Shown: positions 1-9,610, counted from the first letter of the stretch. The stretch: DNA of 42,805 nt from Enterovibrio norvegicus DSM 15893 (GCF_900115495.1 NZ_FOWR01000015.1:1-42805), one strand, 5' to 3'. Notes: a model not told the origin generated them from the letters alone. Made by a program: numbers and translations.

Positions 1-17
1 CATCGTCAGGGCTGCGA

Positions 18-45
18 ATTCTACGCTGCCAGGCGATGAAGTCAA
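18..45 (-). promoter_or_regulatory. rRNA operon promoter P2 (leftward)
   Basis: On the minus strand a -35 hexamer TTGACT (40-45) and a -10 hexamer TAGAAT (18-23) are separated by 16 bp. This is the usual architecture of the second of two tandem rrn promoters. Transcription runs off the left edge of the window, so the 16S gene itself is not seen. An rrn operon directly downstream of hemG is a known arrangement in Vibrio and Escherichia. That these drive rRNA is inferred from the tandem pair plus the position after hemG. Confidence 0.7.
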
Positions 46-152
46 GAAGAAATTTTGAGATTTTTCAGCGTGGTGTTCACCGCATCCAAAACGTCTTGTT
101 GACTTCCTTCAACCGAGATAAGCACTGGGCTTTTCCGTTGAAGCAGGCGGGC

Positions 153-202
153 ATTCTACTGATTGAGTCGTTAACGTCAAGCGTTTATTTTCAATCCATT
201 TT
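153..202 (-). promoter_or_regulatory. rRNA operon promoter P1 with AT-rich UP-like element (leftward)
   Basis: On the minus strand TTGACG (175-180) and TAGAAT (153-158) are spaced by 16 bp and followed by a GC-rich discriminator (GCCCGCC). This fits a growth-rate and ppGpp-controlled stable-RNA promoter. Immediately upstream of the -35, about 182-202, the sequence is A/T rich, as in rrn P1 UP elements. P1 lies about 135 bp upstream of P2. The 76-codon reading frame crossing this region on the plus strand is judged spurious. Confidence 0.75.
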
Positions 203-322
203 GAAGCCGTTTCGCCGTACTGATTCGGGGGCCAGTTCCGTGTGGAGTAGGTCGCCGTGTCAGTGAGGTCGCATTATAGGGACGGTTCAGATCTTGGCAA
301 GGGGTTTTGCGCGGTTTTTCAT

Positions 323-349
323 GAAAAATGGCCTGTTCGGCCATTTTTC
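323..349 (-). terminator. Terminator after hemG
   Basis: An 11-bp perfect inverted repeat (GAAAAATGGCC at 323-333, GGCCATTTTTC at 339-349) with a 5-nt loop lies just beyond the hemG stop codon. It carries a T tract on the minus strand. It separates the yigZ-trkH-hemG transcript from the rrn promoters. Confidence 0.75.
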
Positions 350-362
350 AATCAATGTGATG

Positions 363-887
363 TTAAAGCGAGCCAAATCGCTCTGAAAGTAGCTTTACTC
401 GGGCCCAGTTGGTGTACTCAATTTCTTTTGTAGGGTCTGTTTCTCCCCCAGTCATCTTCATAATGAACTGAATCATTACTCTGTCGAAGAATTTATACCT
501 AGGGTAATAGAGTGCACCGGCAAACACATCAAGTAACTTAGGCTGCCACGGAGACAGCGTTAAGAACTTCTTCATATAAACACTGGTTTCTGGCGTGTCC
601 TTCTCTGGCTTTCTCGCGGTTAAGTTCACACAGAAGAACGCCGTCTTTGCTTTGTCCAATTCAGAAAGGTGCTTATCAATGAACTTATAGAGCTTCTTAT
701 TAAGATGACCATAGCGAATTGATGCACCAATCATGACTTTGTCATACTGTGTAACGTCGATATCTGGGGTCTCATGGAGATCCACCAGCTCGCACTGATG
801 AGTATCAGCCAACTCCTTCTCTATATAACGAAGGATTTTGATGGTTTGCCCTTCACGGCTAGAGTGAAGTAGAAGCGCTTTTTTCAC
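363..887 (-). CDS. hemG: Menaquinone-dependent protoporphyrinogen IX dehydrogenase HemG
   Basis: The 174-residue product oxidises protoporphyrinogen IX to protoporphyrin IX, the penultimate step of haem synthesis, passing electrons through FMN to the quinone pool at the inner membrane. The protein has a flavodoxin fold: a phosphate-binding loop at the N terminus (LLHSSREGQT, residues 6-15) and a second flavin-loop region around IGASIRYGHL (residues 53-62). Length matches the HemG family. Translation starts at a GTG. The gene is last in a leftward cluster, 35 bp downstream of trkH, and is followed by a strong hairpin terminator and then rrn promoters. This trkH-hemG-rrn order is conserved in enteric and Vibrio genomes. 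Confidence 0.93.
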   Translation of the reverse strand: MKKALLLHSSREGQTIKILRYIEKELADTHQCELVDLHETPDIDVTQYDKVMIGASIRYGHLNKKLYKFIDKHLSELDKAKTAFFCVNLTARKPEKDTPETSVYMKKFLTLSPWQPKLLDVFAGALYYPRYKFFDRVMIQFIMKMTGGETDPTKEIEYTNWARVKLLSERFGSL

Positions 888-922
888 GAGTTATCCTTAT
901 ATAGCTAAAAGGCGTTTACTGA

Positions 923-2380
923 CTAACTGCGCCAGAAGGTCGGGGTGAACAACACCAACAAGGTGAACACTTCTAAACGTCCGAAAAGCATAGAAACAAT
1001 CAACACCCATTTCGCACTGTCATTAATATCACCAAAGTGCACAGCAACCTCTCCTAAGCCAGGGCCTAAGTTATTAAGCGTTGCGGTGACTGCAGAGAAT
1101 GCACTCAACTCATCAAGACCTGTTGCGATTAACGCCAACATACATAGAACAAAGACTAACGCATATGCTGAGAAGAATCCCCATACTGCATCAACGACCT
1201 GCTGAGGCAATGCCTTATTCCCAACTTTGATGGTGTAAACCGCCCTTGGGTGAACCAAACGTTTTAATTCACGAGAGCCTTGTAGGGAAAGTAACAAGAT
1301 TCGGATCACCTTCATCCCACCACCAGTTGAACCCGCACACCCTCCTATAAATGAAGAGAAAAGCAAAAGCACAGGCAAGAACAGGGGCCACTCAGAAAAC
1401 CCTGTCGTGGTATAGCCAGCCGTTGTACTGATCGAAACGGTTTGGAAAATGGCTTGGTTAAAGGCTTCAAACTCAGAATCGTAGGTACTGTGGCTTAACA
1501 GCATCCAGAAAACGATAGAAAGCAAAATCAGCTGAATCACAATAAACGCGCGAAATTCGGGATCTTTAAAATAGTACCCAGGGTGTAACTTGCCACTCGA
1601 AAACGCAGCAAAGTGCAGTGAAAAGTTACAAGCAGATATAAAGAGGAAAAAGACCGTGATGAAGTTAATCGCCGAGCTATTGAAATAACCGATACTCGCA
1701 TCGTGAGTTGAGAACCCCCCAATAGCGACGGTAGAAAAGCTATGACTGATCGCATCAAAGACGCTCATGCCAGCCAGCCAGTAGGCGAATGCACATGACA
1801 AGGTCAACGCCAGGTAGATGTACCACAGCGCTTTTGCGGTTTCCGCAATCCTTGGTGTCATCTTGCTGTCTTTCACTGGCCCTGGGATCTCAGCGCGATA
1901 CAGCTGCATACCACCGATACCCAGCACGGGCAAAATCGCCACGGCCAATACAATGATACCCATACCGCCGAACCACTGCAGAAGCTGGCGATAGAACAAC
2001 ACCGCTTTAGGTAAGTCATCAAGACCTACCATGACTGTTGCACCTGTCGTTGTCAGCCCAGAAAAGGATTCGAAAAAGGCATCAGTCACTGACATGGAAG
2101 GTTGTTCGGAGAGCATGAACGGGATTGACCCCGCGCTACCGATAACCGTCCAAAACAACACAACAATAAGGAAGCCATCTCTGGCTTTGAGCTCATGGCG
2201 ATAGCGGCGGTTCGGAAACCACAACATGCCGCCACCAGCAAGTAGGAGGAAGAAGGTGAGAACGAAAGGGAAACCCTCACCGTCTCGATAGATAAATGCC
2301 ACCACTGCTGGCGCCAGCATGGTGATACTAAATAGTGCCAGGAGTAACCCGACAATTCGAATTATTGAACGAAACTGCAT
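923..2380 (-). CDS. trkH: Trk system potassium uptake protein TrkH
   Basis: A 485-residue integral membrane potassium channel/transporter of the TrkH/KtrB superfamily, which works with the cytoplasmic NAD-binding regulator TrkA (not in this window). The sequence is almost entirely hydrophobic helices. Selectivity-filter-type repeats are visible, such as SGLTTTGATV (about residue 108), SVAIGGFSTHD (about 217), STTAGYTTTGF (about 318) and NNLGPGLG (about 437); these are the four pore loops of the family. Length agrees with E. coli TrkH. It starts with ATG 43 bp after the end of yigZ and precedes hemG by 35 bp, so the three are probably co-transcribed. Confidence 0.95.
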   Translation of the reverse strand: MQFRSIIRIVGLLLALFSITMLAPAVVAFIYRDGEGFPFVLTFFLLLAGGGMLWFPNRRYRHELKARDGFLIVVLFWTVIGSAGSIPFMLSEQPSMSVTDAFFESFSGLTTTGATVMVGLDDLPKAVLFYRQLLQWFGGMGIIVLAVAILPVLGIGGMQLYRAEIPGPVKDSKMTPRIAETAKALWYIYLALTLSCAFAYWLAGMSVFDAISHSFSTVAIGGFSTHDASIGYFNSSAINFITVFFLFISACNFSLHFAAFSSGKLHPGYYFKDPEFRAFIVIQLILLSIVFWMLLSHSTYDSEFEAFNQAIFQTVSISTTAGYTTTGFSEWPLFLPVLLLFSSFIGGCAGSTGGGMKVIRILLLSLQGSRELKRLVHPRAVYTIKVGNKALPQQVVDAVWGFFSAYALVFVLCMLALIATGLDELSAFSAVTATLNNLGPGLGEVAVHFGDINDSAKWVLIVSMLFGRLEVFTLLVLFTPTFWRS

Positions 2381-2423
2381 AGCCTGAGACGGCGCATTCC
2401 TTGTATCCAGGGGTTAGCCTGAA

Positions 2424-3051
2424 TCATGATTTATTATCTAGCCCGGTAGCACTTACCTGACCCCGTGTGCGATTGAATATCTCACTGGCGATCTGGTCGG
2501 CACTCCGTGCATCCACTTCCACTGTCATCAACACATTATGGCTGAATTCAGTATTAACCTGAACCGCGTTGTGAGACGCCAAGATGGATTCAATCAAGGC
2601 AATGTGAGGGTATTCACAGCTTAGTGTGAACTGGACCGTAATTGCCTTTTCGTTTGTTGCAAGTTTTGTCAGCGCTTGTTGAACCCCTCCGCCATAGGCT
2701 TTAACCAAGCCACCCGTTCCCAATCGAATACCACCATAGTAGCGAGTAACCACTGCGGTTATCTCACCAACACCTGAACCTGTGAGCTGAGCAAGGATTG
2801 GTTTCCCCGCCGTACCTGAAGGTTCTCCATCGTCACTAAAGCCCCAAGGACTTCGAATCATCAGGACGCCCAGCCACAAATGCCCAGCAATTATGGCGGG
2901 CATTGACGTGTCGCGCTTTGATATCTGCAACAAACGCTTTTGCGCTTTCAACGCCCGGCGTATGAGCTAAGTAGGTAATAAAGCGACTCTTCTTTATTTC
3001 CTCTTCTGACACCACTGCATCGGCAGGGATCAGATAAGGGGTGATATTCAT
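2424..3051 (-). pseudogene. yigZ: YigZ, IMPACT-family protein, reading frame interrupted by a +1 shift
   Basis: Two overlapping frames together give one complete IMPACT/YigZ protein of about 208 residues. The N-terminal part (from ATG at 3051) ends in ARHNCWAFVAGRPDDSKSLGL then TAG at 2836-2838. The family motif GFSDDGEPSGTAGKP continues in the next frame. Removing one base from the G4 run (C4 on the plus strand, 2842-2845) restores LGFSDDGEPSGTAGKP exactly. The family is of uncertain function, related to eukaryotic IMPACT translation regulators. The shift sits at CUU-UAG, which resembles the slippery CUU-UGA of prfB. It could therefore be a real mutation, a homopolymer sequencing error, or, least likely, recoding. 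It is the first gene of the leftward yigZ-trkH-hemG cluster. Confidence 0.85.
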
Positions 3052-3135
3052 TACATAGACCTATCATATAAAAGGCGCGGGATGTTAACACAGTAACACC
3101 TTTTCACGGCTAACCGCGTTTACGGGTTTCACAAT

Positions 3136-3154
3136 GTCTCCAACGCGTTGAGAC
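3136..3154. repeat. Imperfect inverted repeat in the yigZ-fadB divergent region
   Basis: GTCTC-C-AACG at 3136-3145 is mirrored by CGTTGAGAC at 3146-3154, with one extra C in the left arm. It lies about 85 bp from yigZ and 150 bp from fadB. It could be a protein-binding palindrome, but I do not recognise the motif. Confidence 0.35.
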
Positions 3155-3230
3155 ACAGATCAAACACTTGATTTAAACAATCGTTTAACATTTTGGTTGC
3201 TTTATTGATCGGTGACGTTCAGACTGAATT

Positions 3231-3247
3231 AACTGGTCTTACCAGAC
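3231..3247 (+). promoter_or_regulatory. FadR-like operator upstream of fadBA
   Basis: AACTGGTCTTACCAGAC resembles the FadR operator consensus and the E. coli fadB site, with the paired half-sites CTGGT and ACCAG intact. It lies about 60 bp upstream of the fadB start codon. FadR is known to repress fadBA until long-chain acyl-CoA releases it. I could not place convincing -35 and -10 hexamers with certainty. Confidence 0.7.
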
Positions 3248-3306
3248 TAATCCTATTTACGGTAAACCAATAACCAGACATAGAGCTGGCAATACGGAGA
3301 TAGAAC

Positions 3307-5472
3307 ATGATTTACCAAGGTGACACGCTGTCCGTACGCTATTTGGAAAATGGCCTTGCGGAACTCAACCTCGACGCACCAGGTTCTGTTAACAAATTTG
3401 ACCTTGCAACGCTGGAAAGCCTCAACGAAGCCTTAGACGCATTAGCAAAAGAGACAGACGTAAAAGCCCTGCTTCTTACCTCTGCAAAAAGCGCCTTTGT
3501 TGTCGGTGCCGACATCACTGAGTTTTTAGGTTTGTTTGCCAAACCCGAAAATGAGCTCTCAGAATGGGTCACTCACGCGAACAACATCTTCAACAAGCTT
3601 GAAGATCTGCCCTTCCCGACCATATCAGTGATCACTGGGTATGCATTAGGCGGTGGCTGTGAGTGTATCTTAGCGACAGATTTCCGTATTGCAGATTCCA
3701 CGGCACGCATTGGTTTGCCAGAAACGAAACTGGGCATCATGCCAGGGTTTGGCGGCACAGTTCGTATGCCTCGCCTATTAGGGGCTGATACCGCGATGGA
3801 ACTCATCACCGCGGGTAAAGAAAGCAAAGCCCCAGCCGCACTGAAACTCGGTTTGGTTGATGCAGTAACTGCACCGGATGACCTTCGTGATGCCGCAATT
3901 CAACTGGCGACACAAGCCGTTGAAGGAAAGCTTGATTGGCAATCACGTCGCGCACAGAAAAAAGCGCCACTGCAACTGAACAAGATGGAAGCCACCATGA
4001 GCTTCACCATGGCAAAAGGCATGGTTGCTCGTGTTGCAGGCCCACACTATCCCGCGCCAATGACCGCCGTTATCTCTATTGAAGAAGCAGCGCGAAGCGG
4101 CCGTGACGACGCACTTGTGGTTGAAAACAAGCATTTCGTTAAGCTCGCGAAAAACGAAGTGACCCAAGCCTTGGTCGGCATCTTCCTCAATGACCAATAC
4201 TTAAAAGCAGAAGCAAAGAAAGCGGCTAAAGCCGGTAAAGCGACAGAACGTGCATCCGTATTAGGTGCTGGCATCATGGGTGGCGGTATTGCCTACCAAT
4301 CAGCCAGCAGAGGCGTGCCAGTACTGATGAAAGACATCAGTCAGGCATCTCTAGAAACGGGGATGAAAGAAGCCTCCAAGTTGCTAAATAAGCAATTAGA
4401 GCGTGGTCGAATCAACGGCTTAAAAATGGCAGATATTTTGGCATCCATCACCCCTAGCCTTCATTACGCAGGTATTGAACAAGCTGACGTGATTGTTGAA
4501 GCCGTGGTTGAGAACCCGAAAATCAAAGCTGCTGTGCTCAGTGAAGTAGAAGACATGATCAGTGAAGATGCAGTGCTCGCATCGAACACATCCACCATCC
4601 CTATCGACTTGCTGGCGAAATCCCTCAAACGCCCAGAGAACTTCTGTGGTATGCACTTCTTCAACCCTGTGCACCGCATGCCATTGGTGGAAGTGATTCG
4701 CGGTAAAGACACCTCCGACGAAACGGTGTCTCGCGTTGTGGCTTACGCCGCCAAAATGGGCAAAAGCCCCGTGGTCGTTAACGACTGCCCAGGTTTTTTC
4801 GTTAACCGTGTCCTTTTCCCTTACTTTGCTGGCTTTAGCTTGTTACTGCGCGATGGTGCAGACTTCAAAGCTGTCGACAAAATCATGGAGAAGAAATTCG
4901 GCTGGCCAATGGGCCCGGCTTACCTGCTGGATGTGGTGGGTATCGATACCGCGCACCATGCACAAGCCGTGATGGCGGAAGGTTTCCCAGAGCGCATGGC
5001 AAAAGACTACAAAGATGGCGTTGATGTCATGTTTGAAAATGAACGCTTCGGTCAGAAAAATGGTTCTGGCTTCTACCGCTACTCCATCGACCGCAAAGGT
5101 AAGCCGAAGAAAGACGTAGATGCCGATGCGGAAGCATTGTTGGCACCGGTTGTTGGCAACAGCACAGAATTCAGTGATAGCGATACCATCAACCGAATGA
5201 TGGTACCGATGATCAACGAAGTGGTGCGCTGTTTAGAAGAAGGCATCATCGCTACGCCGCAAGAAGCGGACATGGCGCTGGTATATGGTCTTGGTTTCCC
5301 TCCTTTCCGTGGTGGCGTTTTCCGCTATCTCGACACTATCGGATTGGCGAATTATGTAGAAATGGCTGACAAGCTTGCTGACCTCGGCGCGGTTTACCAC
5401 GTCCCGCAAGGTCTGCGCGATAAAGCAGCCAAAGGCGAAGGGTACTTCGATGCCCAACGACAGTCTGCCTAA
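3307..5472 (+). CDS. fadB: Fatty acid oxidation complex alpha subunit FadB
   Basis: A 721-residue multifunctional beta-oxidation enzyme that hydrates enoyl-CoA and oxidises 3-hydroxyacyl-CoA with NAD. The N-terminal crotonase domain keeps the two catalytic glutamates at Glu119 (GGGCE) and Glu139 (GLPE), the E. coli positions. The NAD-binding loop GAGIMGGG is at 321-328, and the dehydrogenase catalytic histidine is His450 in [16 protein letters not shown]. The length is a few residues under E. coli FadB. ATG at 3307 is preceded by a GGAG ribosome site. It is the first gene of the fadBA operon, downstream of a FadR-like operator. fadA begins 31 bp after the stop, and the two products form the alpha2-beta2 complex. 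Confidence 0.97.
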   Translation: MIYQGDTLSVRYLENGLAELNLDAPGSVNKFDLATLESLNEALDALAKETDVKALLLTSAKSAFVVGADITEFLGLFAKPENELSEWVTHANNIFNKLEDLPFPTISVITGYALGGGCECILATDFRIADSTARIGLPETKLGIMPGFGGTVRMPRLLGADTAMELITAGKESKAPAALKLGLVDAVTAPDDLRDAAIQLATQAVEGKLDWQSRRAQKKAPLQLNKMEATMSFTMAKGMVARVAGPHYPAPMTAVISIEEAARSGRDDALVVENKHFVKLAKNEVTQALVGIFLNDQYLKAEAKKAAKAGKATERASVLGAGIMGGGIAYQSASRGVPVLMKDISQASLETGMKEASKLLNKQLERGRINGLKMADILASITPSLHYAGIEQADVIVEAVVENPKIKAAVLSEVEDMISEDAVLASNTSTIPIDLLAKSLKRPENFCGMHFFNPVHRMPLVEVIRGKDTSDETVSRVVAYAAKMGKSPVVVNDCPGFFVNRVLFPYFAGFSLLLRDGADFKAVDKIMEKKFGWPMGPAYLLDVVGIDTAHHAQAVMAEGFPERMAKDYKDGVDVMFENERFGQKNGSGFYRYSIDRKGKPKKDVDADAEALLAPVVGNSTEFSDSDTINRMMVPMINEVVRCLEEGIIATPQEADMALVYGLGFPPFRGGVFRYLDTIGLANYVEMADKLADLGAVYHVPQGLRDKAAKGEGYFDAQRQSA

Positions 5473-5491
5473 CCACACGGATTAAGAATAA

Positions 5492-6670
<1,179 letters not shown>

Positions 6671-6689
6671 CTAACAATACGCGCAATCG

Positions 6690-6726
6690 AAAAGCCGGAC
6701 GCATACTACGTCTGGCTTTTTCTTTT
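6690..6726 (+). terminator. fadBA terminator
   Basis: A 12-bp stem (AAAAGCCGGACG at 6690-6701 with CGTCTGGCTTTT at 6709-6720, one G-T pair) and a 7-nt loop, followed by a T-rich tract. It lies 20 bp past the fadA stop. Confidence 0.9.
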
Positions 6727-6856
6727 GATAACCACACGACAACCCGCTCAACATGTGTTTCAAAACCGAACAACCCCACAAAAATTCACGTCACGTTGAC
6801 CAAATACCATCATCTAACCACATAACATTGCGCCTAAGTATCCGAAATAAAACCAT

Positions 6857-6895
6857 CTATGCTTTTAGCGCATAGGTAAAATGAATTAGATTCAT
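6857..6895 (+). promoter_or_regulatory. Paired inverted repeats upstream of acuI (candidate operator)
   Basis: Two inverted repeats lie 66-105 bp upstream of the acuI start: CTATGC/GCATAG (6857-6875) and ATGAATTAGATTCAT (6881-6895). The second has the T-N11-A form of LysR-type binding sites. A LysR-family gene lies just beyond acuI on the other strand. The link between them is inferred. Confidence 0.4.
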
Positions 6896-6961
6896 TATTT
6901 TCATGGCGAATTTGGTTCTACACTCTAAGCATCATTTTTTGCCCTTTCCGGAGAATACGGC

Positions 6962-7942
6962 ATGTTCAAAGCTCTCGTGCTGGATCAAGCAGACAAAATC
7001 ACCACCTCAAGCATCCAAGAATTGGAAATCAGCCAATTACCAGAAGGCGATGTATTGATTGATGTTGATTACTCATCATTGAATTACAAAGATGGTTTAG
7101 CGATTACTGGCAAAGGCCGTATCGTTCGTGATTTCCCAATGGTTCCTGGTATCGATCTTACCGGCACCGTGGTTGAATCTTCTGATGAGCGTTATACCGC
7201 AGGTCAGAAAGTGGTATTAACTGGCTGGGGTGTCGGCGAAGGTCACTGGGGTGGCATGGCACAAAAAGCGCGCTTGAAAGCTGACTGGCTTGTTCCACTT
7301 CCGGAAGCACTCAATGGCGCTCAAGCCATGAAAATTGGTACAGCAGGCCTAACAGCGATGCTGTGTGTGCAAGCATTGCAAGATGCTGGCATTACTCCAG
7401 AGAAAGGTGAAATCCTGGTCACTGGCGCATGTGGCGGCGTAGGCTCTGTTGCCATTACACTTCTTTCAACACTGGGTTACCAAGTGGTTGCTGTGACAGG
7501 TCGTGCGAGCGAAAACGGTGAGTGGCTTAAAGAACTTGGTGCGTCACGCATTGTTGAGCGCAGCGAGTTTGATGATGCAGGTCGTCCACTCGAGAAACAA
7601 TTGTGGGCGGGCGCAGTTGATACCGTCGGTAGCAAAATGCTGGCACGCGTTTTAGCACAAACAGATTACGACGGTGCTGTTGCAGCATGTGGTTTGGCTG
7701 GCGGTTTTGACCTACCAACCACCGTGATGCCTTTCATCCTACGCGGTGTGAAACTTCTGGGTGTGGATTCAGTTTATGCCCCGTTTGAACGCCGCCAAAA
7801 AGCGTGGAAACGTATTTCAGAACTTCTACCGGCAAGCTACTTCGAGCACGGTTGTTCTGAAATCAGTCTTGAAGAAGTTGCAGATGCTGCTGAAGCCATC
7901 ACTAACGGTCAAATTAAAGGTCGCGTGTTGATCAAGCTATAA
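6962..7942 (+). CDS. acuI: Acrylyl-CoA reductase-type MDR oxidoreductase (AcuI/YhdH family)
   Basis: A 326-residue zinc-independent medium-chain dehydrogenase/reductase closely resembling E. coli YhdH/AcuI, which reduces acrylyl-CoA to propionyl-CoA with NADPH. Family-specific motifs include SSLNYKDGLAITGKG (about residues 38-52), GWGVGEGHWGG (about 90-100), the nucleotide-binding GACGGVGSVA (about 154-163) and ACGLAGGF. The product may detoxify acryloyl-CoA, including that from DMSP breakdown in marine bacteria, but the substrate here is inferred. A TCCGGAGAA ribosome site precedes the ATG. It is a single-gene unit, preceded by two inverted repeats and followed by a bidirectional terminator shared with the convergent LysR gene. 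Confidence 0.88.
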   Translation: MFKALVLDQADKITTSSIQELEISQLPEGDVLIDVDYSSLNYKDGLAITGKGRIVRDFPMVPGIDLTGTVVESSDERYTAGQKVVLTGWGVGEGHWGGMAQKARLKADWLVPLPEALNGAQAMKIGTAGLTAMLCVQALQDAGITPEKGEILVTGACGGVGSVAITLLSTLGYQVVAVTGRASENGEWLKELGASRIVERSEFDDAGRPLEKQLWAGAVDTVGSKMLARVLAQTDYDGAVAACGLAGGFDLPTTVMPFILRGVKLLGVDSVYAPFERRQKAWKRISELLPASYFEHGCSEISLEEVADAAEAITNGQIKGRVLIKL

Positions 7943-7960
7943 GCCAAGTCATCGCCCAAT

Positions 7961-7989
7961 AAAAAACGGAGCCTTGCGCTCTGTTTTTT
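7961..7989. terminator. Bidirectional terminator between acuI and the lysR gene
   Basis: A 12-bp stem (AAAAAACGGAGC at 7961-7972 with GCTCTGTTTTTT at 7978-7989) encloses a 5-nt loop. It has A6 on one side and T6 on the other, so it can stop transcription from both convergent genes. Confidence 0.88.
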
Positions 7990-8028
7990 GATCTGCCCTG
8001 AGCAACTACGCTGCTGTCCGCAAGGTCG

Positions 8029-8970
8029 CTACACCAATCCCATGTCTTTGGTTCGGCTCGCTATCAGTCGGCCACACTCTTCTTTGATCAAATTACGCAG
8101 CCATACTTGCGCCGCTGAATGCTCGGTGCGAGGGTGCCAAATGAGTGAATAATCAAATGGCTTAAAATCAAACGGTAGCGGCTTAATCACTAAATCGTAT
8201 TTCTCAGCCACTAAATAGGCGAGATCAGCAGGGACAGTAATGATCAAAGGAATCGAGTCCACCATCGCGAGCGCCGCTTCTAAATGATAAGCGCGCAACG
8301 CCAATTTTGGTTTTGGGTACCCTCTCAACGCATCATCAATCAGGGTTTTCACACCATCACTGATGGCTATCACTGCATGCGGATAAGACAGATAATCGTC
8401 TAATGTTAAGGTTTCATCCGCCAATGGATGATGCTTCGCTAATAGGCAAAACACACTGACCAAGCCAAGTTTGTCGGACTCTAACGGGTAAACAGCACCT
8501 GTCGATCGACAGATCGCCATGTCGCACCCTTCCGATGCTAACTGTCGTAATAATTGATCGTGTTGCAGCGGCGCAAACTCAAGCGACACATTCGGCGCTT
8601 CTTCGTAAATACGTGGCAGGGCAAACGGCAAGATCGTTTGCATGGCATAATCCGTCGTCGCTATCTTGAACAACTGATCGCAATTTGTAGGGTCAAACTC
8701 CTCGGGTGAAAGAATTGTCCGAAGTGAATCCAAAGGGGCTGTCAGTGAAGTATTGAGTTCCAGCGCACGTTGCGTTGGAATCAACTGCTGACCATGGCGT
8801 GTGAATAACGGGTCACCCGTTAAACGGCGAAGACGACCCAGCACGCGACTCATCGCCGATTGACTCAAACTTAACCGCACCGCGGCCTTACTGACACTGC
8901 CTTCTTCTAGCAATACCCGCAACGCGATGAGCAAGTTGAGATCACGGCGATAAATATCTTCAAGTTCCAT
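8029..8970 (-). CDS. LysR-family transcriptional regulator
   Basis: A LysR-type regulator of about 313 residues. The N-terminal winged helix-turn-helix is clear (RDLNLLIALRVLLEEGSVSKAAVRLSLSQSAMSRVLGRLR), followed by a substrate-binding domain. I place the start at ATG 8970 (MELEDIYRRD); the frame can be extended five codons to a TTG, but a TATAAT-like -10 at 9000-9005 leaves little leader. It converges on acuI and shares its terminator. Two copies of GCGGCCATTAT overlap its promoter, possibly for autoregulation. The effector and targets are unknown; acuI is the obvious neighbouring candidate. Confidence 0.88.
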   Translation of the reverse strand: MELEDIYRRDLNLLIALRVLLEEGSVSKAAVRLSLSQSAMSRVLGRLRRLTGDPLFTRHGQQLIPTQRALELNTSLTAPLDSLRTILSPEEFDPTNCDQLFKIATTDYAMQTILPFALPRIYEEAPNVSLEFAPLQHDQLLRQLASEGCDMAICRSTGAVYPLESDKLGLVSVFCLLAKHHPLADETLTLDDYLSYPHAVIAISDGVKTLIDDALRGYPKPKLALRAYHLEAALAMVDSIPLIITVPADLAYLVAEKYDLVIKPLPFDFKPFDYSLIWHPRTEHSAAQVWLRNLIKEECGRLIASRTKDMGLV

Positions 8971-8993
8971 AGATAGCTCAAACAAGGTAAGGT

Positions 8994-9023
8994 GCGGCCA
9001 TTATACTCAAGCGCGGCCATTAT
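8994..9023 (-). promoter_or_regulatory. lysR promoter region with 11-bp direct repeat
   Basis: GCGGCCATTAT occurs at 8994-9004 and again at 9013-9023, 19 bp apart, so both copies fall on about the same face of the helix. On the minus strand the copy nearer the gene supplies TATAAT (9000-9005) as a -10. No strong -35 is seen, which would fit an activated or autoregulated promoter. Confidence 0.45.
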
Positions 9024-9064
9024 GCTGATGCGTCTGGCACGACTGAGATAACTAAATTTTAGAT

Positions 9065-9240
9065 AAAAAAAATCCCGCATATAGCGGGGAAGCCCAAGAA
9101 ACTGGGTGTGAGTGTATCGATGAGTGAGTAGCTTAGCTGCTGAACCAACCTATTATCCGTATCGCGACAGAAGGAGAAGTCTGTCTGCTTAGGGGTTCAC
9201 AACACAATCGTTAACAGCTTGTTAATTAAACTACACATAT
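9065..9240 (-). ncRNA. Candidate small RNA ending in an orphan terminator
   Basis: On the minus strand a hairpin CCCGC-loop-GCGGG (9074-9078 and 9084-9088) is followed by eight T residues (A8 on plus, 9065-9072), a textbook intrinsic terminator. No protein gene lies upstream of it in that direction: tusA is on the opposite strand. The hairpin also sits upstream of, not after, lysR. A second small stem (CCCA/TGGG, about 9092-9105) precedes it. I could not fix a promoter, so the 5' end is nominal. The region 8971-9321 otherwise holds only promoters. Confidence 0.35.
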
Positions 9241-9321
9241 ATTTTACAATTCCAAGCCCTGTTGAATATTTTGTCGTCATAAGTATGATCAGGTCGACGT
9301 TTTTTTATGCGACGAAAGAAT

Positions 9322-9567
9322 ATGAGTTCAGAATTTGAAAAACCGGATCATTATTTAGACGCTGAAGGCCTGCGTTGTCCTGAGCCTGTAATGATGGTGA
9401 GAAAAACAATCCGTAACATGAAAGAAGGCGAATCGTTGTTAATTGTTGCCGATGACCCATCGACGACGCGCGACATTCCAAGCTTTTGTCGGTTTATGGA
9501 TCATACGCTCGTCGCACAAGAATCAGAATCAGCGCCATATCGCTACCTGATCCGCAAAGGTGTGTGA
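9322..9567 (+). CDS. tusA: Sulfurtransferase TusA
   Basis: A small cytoplasmic sulfur carrier of 81 residues that accepts persulfide sulfur from IscS and passes it on for 2-thiouridine formation in tRNA. The active cysteine is Cys19 in the signature [18 protein letters not shown], and the C terminus (YRYLIRKG) matches E. coli TusA closely. I choose ATG 9322 ([10 protein letters not shown]), which gives the family length. An in-frame ATG at 9307 would add five residues and overlap a T7 run. The gene stands alone and ends at a bidirectional terminator. Confidence 0.93.
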   Translation: MSSEFEKPDHYLDAEGLRCPEPVMMVRKTIRNMKEGESLLIVADDPSTTRDIPSFCRFMDHTLVAQESESAPYRYLIRKGV

Positions 9568-9610
9568 ACAGCGCTACGGTTCACACAATTTATGCAGCAG
9601 GCAAAACAAG

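Noticed and set aside
36-266. 76-codon frame at the left end
   Set aside because: It runs across both rrn promoters on the opposite strand, has no recognisable protein features and no ribosome site.
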